This document shows, in pieces, positions 36,601 through 44,966 of a stretch of 64,000 bases of DNA (within the stretch, counting starts at the first letter, position 1; the number at the start of each line of letters is the position of its first letter). Source of the DNA: Branchiostoma floridae (Eukaryota; Chordata; Leptocardii; Amphioxiformes; Branchiostomatidae); NCBI RefSeq assembly GCF_000003815.2, contig NC_049987.1, positions 9,069,100 to 9,133,099 on the forward strand, read 5' to 3'. Below the pieces are notes generated by a model that was given only the letters and a program-made list of their open reading frames with translations, had not been told where the DNA came from and did not search any database. The position numbers and the translations under genes are program-made.

Positions 36601-39600
36601 TCCTTGTTTCCCAAGGACTTACATTAACTCCTCATATTTGCTTGATGACGGTGTAATATAAATTTAAGTTCTTAGACATGCACGTTCATCAAAAATCGCC
36701 AGGTAGCGCTCACCGACAGTACGTTGAGTTCTTGACCGTTCTTCCTCCAGCGGTACTGCGGAGCCGGGATGCCCTCCCCCTTGCAGTTCAGGGTGACCCG
36801 CTGGGTGGAGGAGGACGGGTCGTACACGATGTCCTCCGGCTGGACGATGATCCTCGGCGTCACCACTTCTTCATTACCGAGCACGACTGTGAACAATGAT
36901 AATGATAATAATGATACATCTGGTGTATAACTTGCACCCGAAGTGTGAGTAATGAGACTGATACGTGCTTGAGGTCCTTCTCGAACACGGGACCCCCGTT
37001 TTACGTCCCTTCCGAAAGACGAATTCGTGAATTCTTGGTCTCCCATCCAAGTACTGTCCGGACTGCGCGTTGCGTAACTTCCTAGATCGAGGGATCGGGT
37101 GTATCCAATGCGCCACACGGCCGTAGCTACACACGTACGGTTATAATTTTAATTCCATAGTGGTAAATGATGGGAATTTTATCCTTAACTGGCATTTAAG
37201 TTAAGCAAAGGTAAACATCATTAGACATATCTCATGCAATGAACGCGTCGTTTTCATAATTGATGAGGGTATGCTAGATTAGCAATCTTTGCTAAGATCA
37301 GACTTTCACACTTTAAACAACTTGATCAGCTGATACAATTTATGCAAATGAAAGCCAATGAGAAACATCTATGATACGTCACTCGAAAAGGCTATCATCA
37401 TTTAGCGAAGGCATGAGGTCGGAGGAATTCATATTTAAACACAGAAAAGAATGCTACACATAACGCAAAATGCGCTTAAAACATACACATACCAGAATGG
37501 AAACTCCCGATGTAGAAAAGATACTGTGATTATAATTGCCATTCGGTATTAGACATGCAAAATTGATGTAACTTTTGCTGCGAAACTTTCCTGTGATCTT
37601 TGATATTCATAAGCACTGCTGAAACGGGATTTTCATCGGAAGATTATCTTTGCGATAGTCCGAAGCCTGCTTTTCCCATTCTCACGATCGAAAAACCGGT
37701 AAGGCAAGGGACTGGTACGAATCTCAAAGGATGTACCAAAAAGCCCCGGGAGACAAAAATTGCTTCTTGAGAGACCAACACTTTTCTTTGATCTTTGATA
37801 TTCATACGTACTGCCGGAACGGGATTTCAATCTTAAAGGAAGATTTTCTTTTCGATAACCTAAAGCCTGCTTATCCCATTCTCACGATCGAAAAAACGGT
37901 AAAGCAGGGTACCGGTGCAAATCTATAGGAGATACCCAAAAGGTAAACCTTCAAAGACAAACAGATGACTATTTTTCACATTATGTCTCCAATCTTGTGA
38001 GATACACTACGAGGTCTCCAGACAAAAGTCGTGAACAAGTCAAGTATAAATCGTTTCTACAGCAAAAAAAAAACTATACTTCCATTTTTCATGGAGGTAC
38101 TTAATGATTTGCATGAAAATGACGAACACTCGAACTATTTTCTATATCGTTTTTCATCCACTTAAAGAATAATATCAAGACCTATCGTTTTATTAACATG
38201 TTTTGTTTGTCTATATTGAACTATCTGAATTGATTCAAATCATGTTGTGACCCCTGTTGAATTAGAATGGTACGCCCCAGAGGGACCACTAATTACTTAT
38301 ACAGAAATTTTGAAGTTGTCTTTAACCCTCAAGCACCCGACCTTTTTTTGCGACTAAAATGACCGAGTGGGGTCCAAACGGACCCCAAAATATTTTGTTC
38401 ATAACATCTCAGTTCCAATTCCTATCGGTGATCATTGTGCATACATTGCTTCGTCAATGTAAGAGGAATATTTTGACATGTTAAGGTGTTGCTAATTCTA
38501 CCTCATTATCATAATTTATGCAAAAGATCAGAAGGACCATGTTTTGCACTAAACTCATTCTGACCAGAGAGGGGAATTTTGAGGCCCTCAGCAAGCTTTA
38601 TGTCGCATAACTCATGAACGGCTAGTGCTAAAGCTACGAAACTTGGTAATATATCACAAAATATTGTTAGCAAAATATTTTTGTCAGTAAAGTAAATTTA
38701 TCATTATTTAGGGTTGCCATGGCAACGGAATTCTGACAGGCATATTTTTGCAAAAATTTTCCAATTTTGATTTAAACAAGGTTTTTTTGGTAAACCATGC
38801 TTGTTTTCTTACAACAATAAAGTTCTATGGAGTTTAATGCTTTTTTCATGATTCAAAATTTATAATTTATGCTAATTTCATGACGTCATTAGTCAAAATC
38901 CAAGATGGCCGCCCTTATAAGGTAAATGACGTCATAATGACGTCACATTATATGGTAATGACACAGAAGTTTCTAGGAGGATTTAGTTTGACATGTTTAC
39001 TATTCTCTGAAAGTTTGGTGGTGATAGGATAAGTAGTTAGAGAGTTAGACTCAAAAGTTTGTTTCAAAACCTGCACTTTTTGGCTGGGGTCCGTTTGGAC
39101 CCCAGACGGACTGATCACGGACTTTCTTTATAGCTTCCACAGTGTTGTACCAATCTTCATAAAAACGTAGGAGAAGGTATAGAAGACATTGGCTGACAAA
39201 GTCACGGAAGGATTTTTTCGTCCAATAAAAAATGTTCAAATGGTACTTCAAAATGTATGCCTGGGGTCCAAATGGACCCCACTCGGGTGTTTGAGGGTTA
39301 AACCTTCGGGATTGGAATGATAAGTTCCCAGCCACCTGTATCTTTTCTTATTCATCATGGGACCATAATTATGCAAACTTCCGTCAAATCAATCAATAGA
39401 TAGTACGAAAAGCCACCCTTGTAACACTACAAGTATAAAAACGTTAACCTTAATATGGACAACATAAGTATGAATTGAGGCAGTGGCCTTAGAATTTTAC
39501 TACAGTATATCTATTTTATATTCATAAAATGGAATAAACATTTCATACGTCTTTACACACCTATGCATTTGAACGCCCTTTTCTTTCTTACTTAACACCT

Positions 39601-40127
39601 TGTACATTGTGTTTTATATAGGGTAATTATCCATATAACAATGTATCATTTTCCTTCTTGCGAAGGTTTTTCATTTATAAAGTGATATTTGTGTGATCGT
39701 ACCAGACGGTCTAGTAAAATGCGACAGAAATAACGAAAGCCTCGTAGACTGTTGGCGCCTACCCTTAGCATTATAATTCTACAGCCTTGTCCAGGGGAAG
39801 TAACTCTCTCCTCCGCTCGGTATTTAAGTTACAACAGAAAAGAACAATTCATGCGTCCAGAATGCCAAACGGTGGGTGTGAACGCTTGGAAACGTGTTGA
39901 AAACAAAGTCACGTTCTTAGAACGACCCGGCCTTTTCATGTCATTGCGTTCAACCAACTTGTAAACTGACGATGAATATACCTTCCATTCTGGTGATTTT
40001 AGTTAACAGATTCATCTAAATTACAGAAAAAGTGTAGCGGAGCTGTATCAAATGTCTTACCTGCGTTTGCAGCGTATGTAAAACATGTCACGAGCAGCGC
40101 GGCCGCCCAAACTTGTCGCCACCTCAT
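20957..40127 (-). CDS. Contactin-like transmembrane receptor with five cytoplasmic CARD domains (gene B)
   Basis: Predicted 1743-aa type I membrane receptor. Exons: 40061-40127, 36714-36886, 35970-36108, 35611-35706, 34259-34486, 33803-33899, 33213-33409, 32682-32803, 31868-32024, 31602-31749, 31322-31449, 30857-31020, 30581-30698, 30214-30372, 29941-30093, 29655-29725, 29266-29506, 28837-29072, 28405-28566, 27910-28038, 27546-27612, 27236-27363, 26246-26834, 24531-24806, 23863-24150, 23281-23419, 22984-23123, 22428-22528, 21961-22129, 21518-21655, 20957-21168. All borders are GT/AG, phases agree, and the total is 5232 nt. Order: signal peptide, Ig1-Ig6 (to about 611), FN3 x3 (612-925), TM (932-952), Cys string (953-995), CARD1 (1018-1112), KSP linker (to 1256), CARD2-CARD5 (1257-1627), Ig7 (1628-1743). 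Contactin signatures include CDPPEGHPG, DNHSPVTGYIVQ and GGGGG...LVIRW. By analogy it should bind adhesion partners outside the cell and recruit CARD adaptors inside; the signalling role is inference. Confidence 0.92.
21961..22528 (-). other. CARD5 of gene B (two exons)
   Basis: Exons 22428-22528 (MTSAKKLQLIRHRAVLVDKM, IITYLSQSQ) and 21961-22129 (RNERILDLLPSRDDLAFDVF, AYLADMLDG). The inner intron is phase 0 at the same helix boundary as in CARD1. The segment between helix 2 and helix 4 (VFSKAMGNYIINAPLREE) is longer than in its siblings. Confidence 0.85.
22735..22830 (+). mobile_element. LINE 3' tail relic
   Basis: The segment around AGGGCATGAATGTGCAAAAAC resembles the 3' UTR of the LINE relic at 34817-35290 (GGGGCATGAATATGCAGTAAC), and both are followed by a short simple tail. 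It is intronic in gene B, between CARD4 and CARD5. Short, so tentative. Confidence 0.35.
22984..23419 (-). other. CARD4 of gene B (two exons)
   Basis: Exons 23281-23419 (MRKDRRDMLLAFRSIIINNV, VIEYLVKMEVL) and 22984-23123 (KLLDMLPPRGDEAFEHFCEA, AWLADTLEGEG). The outer borders are phase 1 and the inner intron is phase 2, unlike the phase-0 inner introns of CARD1 and CARD5. Confidence 0.87.
23863..24150 (-). other. CARD3 of gene B (single exon)
   Basis: One 288-bp exon, phase 1 at both borders. It encodes HQKELLITHRQALVDNMNP, IIDFLVSKDIL, NEKLLDIIMTMKSGAFLMF and AWLADLLEEP. It is the most diverged in its helix 4-5 region, where the usual PSRGD turn is replaced by TMKSG. GC content is high compared with its introns. 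Confidence 0.85.
24531..24806 (-). other. CARD2 of gene B (single exon)
   Basis: One 276-bp exon with phase 1 at both borders. It encodes MSERYKKELIRYRFHLLEHI, LYHLLLRKAIT, NEQLLYILPTKDDDAFFALC and GWLADLLEGK, matching the CARD helix pattern over about 90 residues. The symmetric phase-1 borders make it a shuffling-compatible cassette. Confidence 0.88.
25330..25480 (-). mobile_element. SINE tail fragment
   Basis: On the minus strand it reads GGGGGTTCCGTGTTTGAG followed by CCTTGAGCACGTTAAAAG. These are the same ordered blocks as in the SINE at 36890-37130 (GGGGGTCCCGTGTTCGAG ... CTCAAGCACGTA). No 5S-like head is visible here. It lies in the intron of gene B between CARD1/linker and CARD2. Confidence 0.45.
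25862..25935 (-). pseudogene. tRNA-like pseudogene or tRNA-derived SINE head
   Basis: On the minus strand there is a box-A-like TAGCGCAGTGGTAAAG, a perfect 5-bp anticodon stem GCATT/AATGC around loop CTAAACC (anticodon AAA), and a perfect T arm CCCGG-TTCGAAT-CCGGG. A T-run (ATTTTTTTC) follows, like a Pol III terminator. The 3' acceptor strand GAGGTAG finds no partner upstream and the D stem is broken, so it is not a working tRNA. Confidence 0.5.
26246..26690 (-). other. KSP/SP-rich linker between CARD1 and CARD2
   Basis: About 145 codons of low-complexity sequence with seven KSP motifs and many SPSL, SPSY, TPS and RKPS steps. It contains an internal duplication of about 40-49 codons: the segment from PVDFKTPS through SPSYHSQTPS to GSRKPSLVSK occurs twice, with a DNA offset of 147 bp (GAGACGAGGGAGG at 26278 and 26425). 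It resembles proline-directed kinase substrates such as neurofilament KSP tails. The reading frame is open on other frames only because of composition. Confidence 0.85.
26684..27363 (-). other. CARD1 of gene B
   Basis: Encoded by exon 27236-27363 (MSEEHKLALKRHRSTIVEHV...) and the start of exon 26246-26834 (AVEKILDMLPSRGDPAFYAF). It shows the CARD pattern: a basic first helix with LKRHR, YLLDRGII in helix 2-3, LLDMLP-type helix 4, DPAFYAFCDGL and a final AWLADLLEG. A phase-0 intron splits it after AGE. It is joined to the membrane region by a 22-codon exon (27546-27612). Confidence 0.88.
26990..27170. repeat. Possible dispersed repeat with TTCGCCGAGAAG motif
   Basis: AT-rich intronic stretch (TTACCTTCGCCGAGAAG ... 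GTATGTCTGTATGTTTTTGG) with the look of a dispersed element. A weakly related TTACCTTCGCTGTCTGTCTG occurs at 54488. No ends were found. Confidence 0.25.
27910..28566 (-). other. Transmembrane helix and 14-cysteine juxtamembrane string of gene B
   Basis: Exon 28405-28566 ends FN3-3 (YGPYSDAVVAKT) and then encodes about 21 hydrophobic residues (LGLFLFIIFFLLLLILLF). Exon 27910-28038 (43 codons, phase 0 on both sides) continues straight on as LCFCCWWKGLC..., with 14 cysteines in 43 residues, four Trp, and a closing GGKKK. Cys clusters just inside a membrane helix are typical of multiply S-acylated proteins. Palmitoylation is therefore a reasonable inference but is not shown. A membrane anchor replaces the GPI signal of vertebrate contactins. 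Confidence 0.85.
34602..34790 (-). repeat. Tandem duplicate of the acceptor and start of exon 34259-34486
   Basis: Minus-strand TTCTTATTTCAG followed by GACTGATGTTCCATTGGGTG repeats the true acceptor and first about 20 nt of the Ig2 exon (GACTGGTGTTCCATTGGGTG at 34467-34486). The flanking intron is duplicated too (ATTGTAGGATTGGATAGCAG against GTTGTAGTATTGGATATCAG). The copy keeps an AG and the reading frame for a few codons before diverging. Confidence 0.8.
34817..35290 (+). mobile_element. Non-LTR retrotransposon 3' fragment (LINE relic)
   Basis: A 119-codon frame (34817-35176) ends in a zinc-knuckle-like C-X2-C-X11-H-X4-C (CIFCDKSF ... EVHFVLEC), preceded by GRYNRTPPDDRLC. This is the usual C-terminal tail of LINE reverse-transcriptase ORFs. 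The 3' UTR ends in a (CATTGT)n simple tail near 35250-35290. It is 5'-truncated and lies in the intron between exons 34259-34486 and 35611-35706 of gene B, antisense to the gene. Confidence 0.8.
36538..36615 (-). repeat. Duplicate of the 3' end and donor of the Ig1 exon
   Basis: The segment 36540-36610 copies 36682-36745 with a 142-bp offset. It includes the donor GTGAGCGCTACC and the exon end, read as RKNGQGLNVLS against RKNGQELNVLS in the real exon 36714-36886. It has no acceptor of its own and lies in the following intron. The surrounding intron shows further weak tandem copies of TTGCTTGATG...ACAGTTCTTA. Confidence 0.8.
36890..37130 (-). mobile_element. 5S-rRNA-derived SINE abutting the Ig1 splice acceptor
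   Basis: On the minus strand it starts CTACGGCCGTGTGGCGC and continues through GGAAGTTACGCAACGC to AGTACTTGGATGGGAGACC, following the order of 5S rRNA including its internal promoter region. A body with GGGGGTCCCGTGTTCGAG follows, and the tail is ATTATTATCATTATCATT. The tail runs directly into GTTCACAG, the acceptor of gene B exon 36714-36886. Confidence 0.75.
37594..37940. repeat. 195-bp-offset tandem duplication
   Basis: A unit beginning TGATCTTTGATATTCATA at 37594 recurs at 37789. It includes CCCATTCTCACGATCGAAAA in both copies and is similar over about 150 bp. It is in the first coding intron of gene B. No ends or coding potential. Confidence 0.8.
38322..39301. mobile_element. piggyBac-like MITE with TTAA target site
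   Basis: A 980-bp element bounded by TTAA. The left end is TTAACCCTCAAGCACCCGA and the right end TCGGGTGTTTGAGGGTTAA, inverted with one mismatch in 19. TTAA targets and ends opening with CCC are piggyBac hallmarks. Subterminal GGGGTCCAAACGGACCCC-type palindromes occur at both ends and once more near 39087. No transposase remains. It lies in the large first intron of gene B. Confidence 0.87.
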
Positions 40128-40330
40128 CTGTGGGAAAAGGAAAAATTGAAGACCTTAAGAATAATGACATTCACAACATAAAGGCCGGTGTTTGCGCTTT
40201 GACCGTGGGATAAATATAGAGAACAAAAACTACATGGAGACTCAAGCTTGGGAATGCTTGCAGAAGTTAACCCCAATTCCTGTCACTATTAATCTGCGAT
40301 GGAACTAATTCTAAAGAAGAAAAAAGGTAC

Positions 40331-40395
40331 CTTAAACATGGAGAGTTTGTCCTGCAGTTCGCTCTTAAGTCTTGTAATGAAGAATAAAGCGCGCC
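40331..40395 (-). other. Probable 5'UTR exon of gene B
   Basis: Coding exon 1 starts exactly at its acceptor (CCCACAG then ATG at 40127), so an upstream exon is needed. The minus strand shows ATGTTTAAG then GTACC at 40339-40327. If that donor is used, ATG TTT AAG joins in frame to ATG AGG TGG and adds MFK to the signal peptide. The 5' boundary was not determined. Confidence 0.4.
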
Positions 40396-40528
40396 TGCTA
40401 CTTTAAAGGGAGAAAAGACAAGACGCTGTCCTCTGAATCATCTGAGATTACAGAAGCGGCTGACAAGCTTCCTCCCCGCGTTGTTGTTCCCGGGTTAAAA
40501 AAGACGAGGGGCCGGGCCGACAGGGCAA

Positions 40529-40636
40529 GATTCCCAATGATATCACAATGGAATGAACTCTCGCGAGATCTCCACTCGCGTGAGTTTATGACATGTGATA
40601 TAACTCCCCCTCTATTCACAAGTGAATCATGAGCCG
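40529..40636 (-). repeat. 108-bp identical repeat, copy 1
   Basis: Identical at every base to 44967-45074. It contains CTCTCGCGAGATCTCCACTC and is open on the minus strand. It lies just upstream of the likely 5' end of gene B, so it may be part of its promoter. The family was not identified. Confidence 0.85.
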
Positions 40637-41771
40637 CACGAACAGGACGTTGTCTAGCAGAGCTCCTGTAGCGCTGTACCAGCCATGTGCAAGCCGGTGA
40701 CATCTTTTACTTCTGGGAACGTATCTTGCCGGCAGCAAAGGACTGAGTAGTTTCCTTTGGCGTTAGTGTCACTAACCTAGAAGGTACGCAGTATTGCCTT
40801 GCCGCCTTATGGCGTGTTCTGGAATTTTTGTTTGGCGGTCTGTTTCCCGCGCTTTGGCGGGACAGTGTTCTCAGTGCAGAGACATTTTGCTGTCTGAATT
40901 TCGTTTTTTTATTCTGTGAATTTGTTTGCTCACCTTTCCTAAGGCGTGCAGCTTGTGTTTTAGAGCATATTCGAGTTTTCAAATGTTCCTTCTGATACTC
41001 GTGTCATTTATGAGTGGAATTTGCATCTGTATGTGGAGCGCACGTGTTCGGGTGCGCAGGTGAGATTGATTCAACTTAGCGTGGTTAACTTGGCTTCGGA
41101 TGCATTTTGATTTTCTTGTTTGTTTTTTTCGCATGAGTTAGGTATTCAGACAAGGCTGTATCACCACCAGGACTGCCGTAATCCTTGTTTTCTCGCGCAA
41201 GGAGCCTAATGGAGCAGAACAACACTGAACTGATCACCGAGGGCCTGGAGGAGCACATGACATTCCTCCCCTGACGACAGTAGTGGTTAAACTTATTACT
41301 GACACCGCTGTGGGTGAGTTAAGCCATTTTTTGGAAACTTTGGCAGTCGTCAAAGTGGTGGTCAGTGTTTTTCTGTGTGTGCCGAAGCGCCATGTTTCGG
41401 GTAGAGTTGCCTGATTGGGCTGCTCTCGTTTTAGCAGTGTTGCTTGTCTGTTTTACCGTACAATTTTGCCATGGTTTTCTGTGCTAGGCCAGCATTTCTG
41501 CAATCTGTGGAGCAGTCAACAGCCCGGAAAGTGGTTGGACCAGGCTCAAAGACTTCAATACTCGGGCAGTAGTCAACAATTTGCAGCGGTGATTCCAAGT
41601 TGACTGTGATATCCTTTCTGAAAGTGTTTGCTTTGGCACTTCAGGTTGTCGGACAGCCTGTACGCTAGTAAGAGATCTTTTAACCGTCGTGAACTCGTGA
41701 TGTTTCTGTTTTCTCAGTAATTTTTTCCGCGGTGACGTAACATGTGATGTGCCCTTCTTCCAGTTTACCAG

Positions 41772-42205
41772 CTCCTGTCATGCTGATCGGCGGGGCGCAG
41801 TTCGGGGCGGGTCGCAGGTCTGCACTAAACCGGCGTTCTCTCCACCACAGCTCCTGTCGGGCTGATCGGCGGGGAGCAGTTCGGCACTAACCCGGCGTTC
41901 TCTCCTCCCCAGCTCCTGTCAGGCTGACTGGCGGGGCGCAGTTCGGCACTAACCCGGCGTTCTCTCCTCCCAAGCTCCTGTCAGGCTGATCGGCGGGGCG
42001 CAGTTCGGCACTAACCCGGCGTTCTCTCCTCCCCAGCTCCTGTCAGGCGGACTGGCGGGGCGCAGTTCGGTACTAACCCGGCGTTCTTTCCTCCCCAGCT
42101 CCTGTCAGGCTGATCAGCGAGACGTAGTTTCGGAGTGGGTCGCAGTTTTGCACTAACCCGGTATTCTCTCCTCCCCAGCTCCTGTCAGGCTGATCAGCGG
42201 GGCGC
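41772..42205. repeat. 62-bp tandem array
   Basis: Seven units start with CTCCTGTC at 41772, 41851, 41913, 41975, 42037, 42099 and 42179. The inner spacing is exactly 62 bp. The first and last intervals are 79-80 bp because of an extra GGGCGGGTCGCAG-like insert. Each unit contains a pyrimidine tract ending in CAG (TTCTCTCCTCCCCAG). Confidence 0.92.
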
Positions 42206-42290
42206 AGTGGTCTGATTTCTTAGTACCGAGGACGTAACGGAAATGACTGTCACTTTAGGTTTTGACTCTGTATGACTGAGGATCGTCGAT

Positions 42291-42466
42291 NNNNNNNNNN
42301 NNNNNNNNNNNNNNNNNNNNNNNNNNNNNNNNNNNNNNNNNNNNNNNNNNNNNNNNNNNNNNNNNNNNNNNNNNNNNNNNNNNNNNNNNNNNNNNNNNNN
42401 NNNNNNNNNNNNNNNNNNNNNNNNNNNNNNNNNNNNNNNNNNNNNNNNNNNNNNNNNNNNNNNNNN
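42291..42466. other. Assembly gap (176 N)
   Basis: A run of N directly beside the 123-bp minisatellite. The repeat probably caused the gap, so the true array may be longer. Confidence 0.99.
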
Positions 42467-43740
42467 TTGGTACAGCAATTGTTGTATATTGTATTGGCTG
42501 TCGGACAGCGGCACCGTCGGACGGTGTGGTATAGTAATTTGTGTATATTGTATTTGCTGTCGGACAGCGGCACCGTCGGACGGTTTGGTACAGTAATTGT
42601 TGCATATTGTATTTGCTGTCGGACAGCGGGCACCGTTGGACGGTGTGGTACAGTACATACATCCTGTATGTTGTATTTGCTGTTGGACAGCGGCACCGTC
42701 GGACGGTTTGGTACAGTAATTGTTGCATATTGTATTTGCTGTCGGACAGCGGGCACCGTTGGACGGTGTGGTACAGTACATACATCCTGTATGTTGTATT
42801 TGCTGTTGGACAGCGGCACCGTCGGACGGTTTGGTACAGTAATTGTTGCATATTGTATTTGCTGTCGGACAGCGGGCACCGTTGGACGGTGTGGTACAGT
42901 ACATACATCGTGTATGTTGTATTTGCTGTTGGACAGCGGCACCGTCGGACGGTTTGGTACAATAATTGTTGCATATTGTATTTGCTGTCAGACAGCGGGC
43001 ACCGTTGAACGGTGTGGTACAGTACTTTGTTGTATATTGCATTTGCTGTCGGACAGCGTGGCCGCCGGACGGTGTGGTATAGTATATGACTGTATGTTGT
43101 ATTTCCTGTTGGACAGCGGCACCGTTGGACGGTGTGGTACAGTACATGGTTGTATATTGTATTCGCTGTCGGACAGCAGCACTGTAGGACGGTGTTGGTA
43201 CAGTACATACATGGTTGTATGTTGTATTCGCTGTTGGACAGCGGACTCCGTCGGACGGTGTAGTACAGTACATGGTTGTATGTAATATTCACTGTTGGAA
43301 AGCGGCACCGCCGGACGGTGTGGCACAGTACATACATGGTTGTATGTTGTATTCGCCGTTGGACAGCGGCACCGTTGGACGGTGTAGTACAAGTACATGG
43401 TTGTATGTTATATTCGCTGTCGGACAGCGGCACAGTTGGACGGTGTGGTACAGTACTTTGTTGTATCTGATATTTGCGGTTGGACAGCGGCACCGTTGGA
43501 GGGAGTGGTGCAGTATATGACTGTATGTTGTATTTGCTGTTGGACAGCGGCACCGTCGGACGGTGGGGTGCAGTACATGGTTGTATATTGTACTCGCTGT
43601 TGAACAACGGCACCGGTGGACGGTGTGGTGAGATTGTTGGACAATCGTGTAGAGAATTCGTTGTTGGACAGCGGGGTGCGTCAGACGGTATAGTGGATTT
43701 TCGCTGTAAGACAACGGGCGCCGGTGGACGGTAATCGTAA
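42467..43740. repeat. About 60-bp minisatellite with 123-bp higher-order unit
   Basis: More than 20 units share TGCTG(T/C)(C/T)GGACAGCGG and ACCGTCGGACGGT. In the first third, alternating unit types form an exact 123-bp higher-order repeat (TTGTTGC at 42597, 42720, 42843 and 42966). ACCGTCGGACGGT is itself a perfect inverted repeat. Units diverge towards 43740. Because 123 is a multiple of three, several frames stay open on both strands. Confidence 0.92.
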
Positions 43741-44966
43741 CTTTGTTTGATTTGAGTCGGTGTTTCATTTGATATGACGACAGGTTGTTGGACAACCTCA
43801 GATTTTGTTTGGTTTGTTGCATGGTTGGTGAACAAATCCATGGTAGGTAACAAGACCGTACGGTAGTACAGTGAAGACCTACCTTGTTGGACAGGTCAGA
43901 AGTAAAGGTCAAAGGAATGGAGGACACAATGGGAACAATGGAACTTCGTTTGTCACAATTAGATTGTGACCTTGGACGACATGCAATTTTCGATAAGGTC
44001 CGCAGCGTCTGCACGGTAATGTTGGATGGTGATTTTACCGTTGACTGAACCGGTGTTTGCGTTTCTTGTTATGCAAGTTTGGAATAAAGACAAAGATCAT
44101 GACGAGTTTCTCGTGTCACATTCCTTCCTACCATTGGATTTTCTGTGTTCCTGTTTATTGGCTACCTTTAGCTGGCCTAGTTCTCACTCGTGGACCGTGT
44201 TCAGCTCCCTTAAGCTGTTGCCACCCATACTGGCTTCGGCCTGGTGGTCCGGGAAGCGAGTGGGGCCTGTCCAGACTGAAATACATAGAACTGTGCGTAA
44301 AGGTCGACAGTTACAGGTTAGATACTGAGCAAGCATTGTGGTGATAGCTTTCTCTGCAGCTGGAATATTGTTCTTGTATACGCAGAGAAATCAATGTTTG
44401 ATTTCCAACACGACGCAGGATGAGTTGAACTACTGTAAACCTGGGAGAGGTTGGTCTCAGGTAATCTCTAAGGGCTCTCTATCTAATCGGACTGGTCGTC
44501 GACCATTCCACTGAGTTCGGATTGGACAGGTCCCACTCGAGCCGGACCTTAGGCGCCCAATGAACTTAGCTGAGAACCAGGGATCAATCTGCATTCCTGA
44601 GGAACACCTAAAGACTGATGACTGTGACTGTGATAGTCTTACACCCACCCTGTTGATAACAACAAGCATGCGCAGCAGACCATAGGGGATGCTGCTGTGT
44701 TGTCAAGGTGGCTTAATGCATACGTAGAGGGTTTTGTACGGAAAGGCACAGAGGTGAGGGAGTAAATATAAGGGATTGGGGGAATGAAGACAATAAGGAT
44801 TGGGAAAAGGGAATGGAGAAGAATAAGGATTGGGAGAGGATTAAATGAAGGGAAATGTAGGAACTTAAATTAGGGGAATAATGGCACTCGGGAGAAGCGG
44901 GTGCCGAGGTCTTCTCACCCCAGTCCTTAACTCTCCACTGAGGCAACGTGAGTGGGAATATATTAT
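43741..44966. other. Stretch without recognised genes
   Basis: Diverged edge of the minisatellite, then unique-looking sequence. The segment CTTCTCACCCCAGTCCTTAA (about 44911) recurs at about 45729 together with its flanks up to GGGAATATATTAT, a repeat of about 65 bp. Confidence 0.4.

Larger units (their letters stand above)
28837..40127 (-). other. Gene B ectodomain: six Ig and three FN3 domains
   Basis: Each Ig domain is built from two exons. The Cys pairs are seen as LNC/YEC (Ig1), LVC/YQC (Ig2), MEC/YEC (Ig3) and LPC/YVC (Ig6). Ig4 (AHWEV...VYQC) and Ig5 (VVFNM...MYTC) have lost the B-strand cysteine but keep the F-strand one. FN3-1 reads DNHSPVTGYIVQGRT and YEFRVLGMNAIGLGEPS, and FN3-2 reads GGPGFGYKIFFKKLG, all close to vertebrate contactins. 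FN3-3 begins in exon 28837-29072 and finishes in the next exon. Vertebrate contactins have four FN3 domains, so one is missing here. Confidence 0.9.

Noticed and set aside
41772-43740. CRISPR-like interpretation of the arrays
   Set aside because: Units are contiguous minisatellite repeats without unique spacers, in a eukaryotic genome.
42194-43853. Long open frames on both strands (up to about 530 codons)
   Set aside because: They are products of a tandem repeat whose 123-bp period is a multiple of three, they run through the N gap, and they have no domain or splice support.
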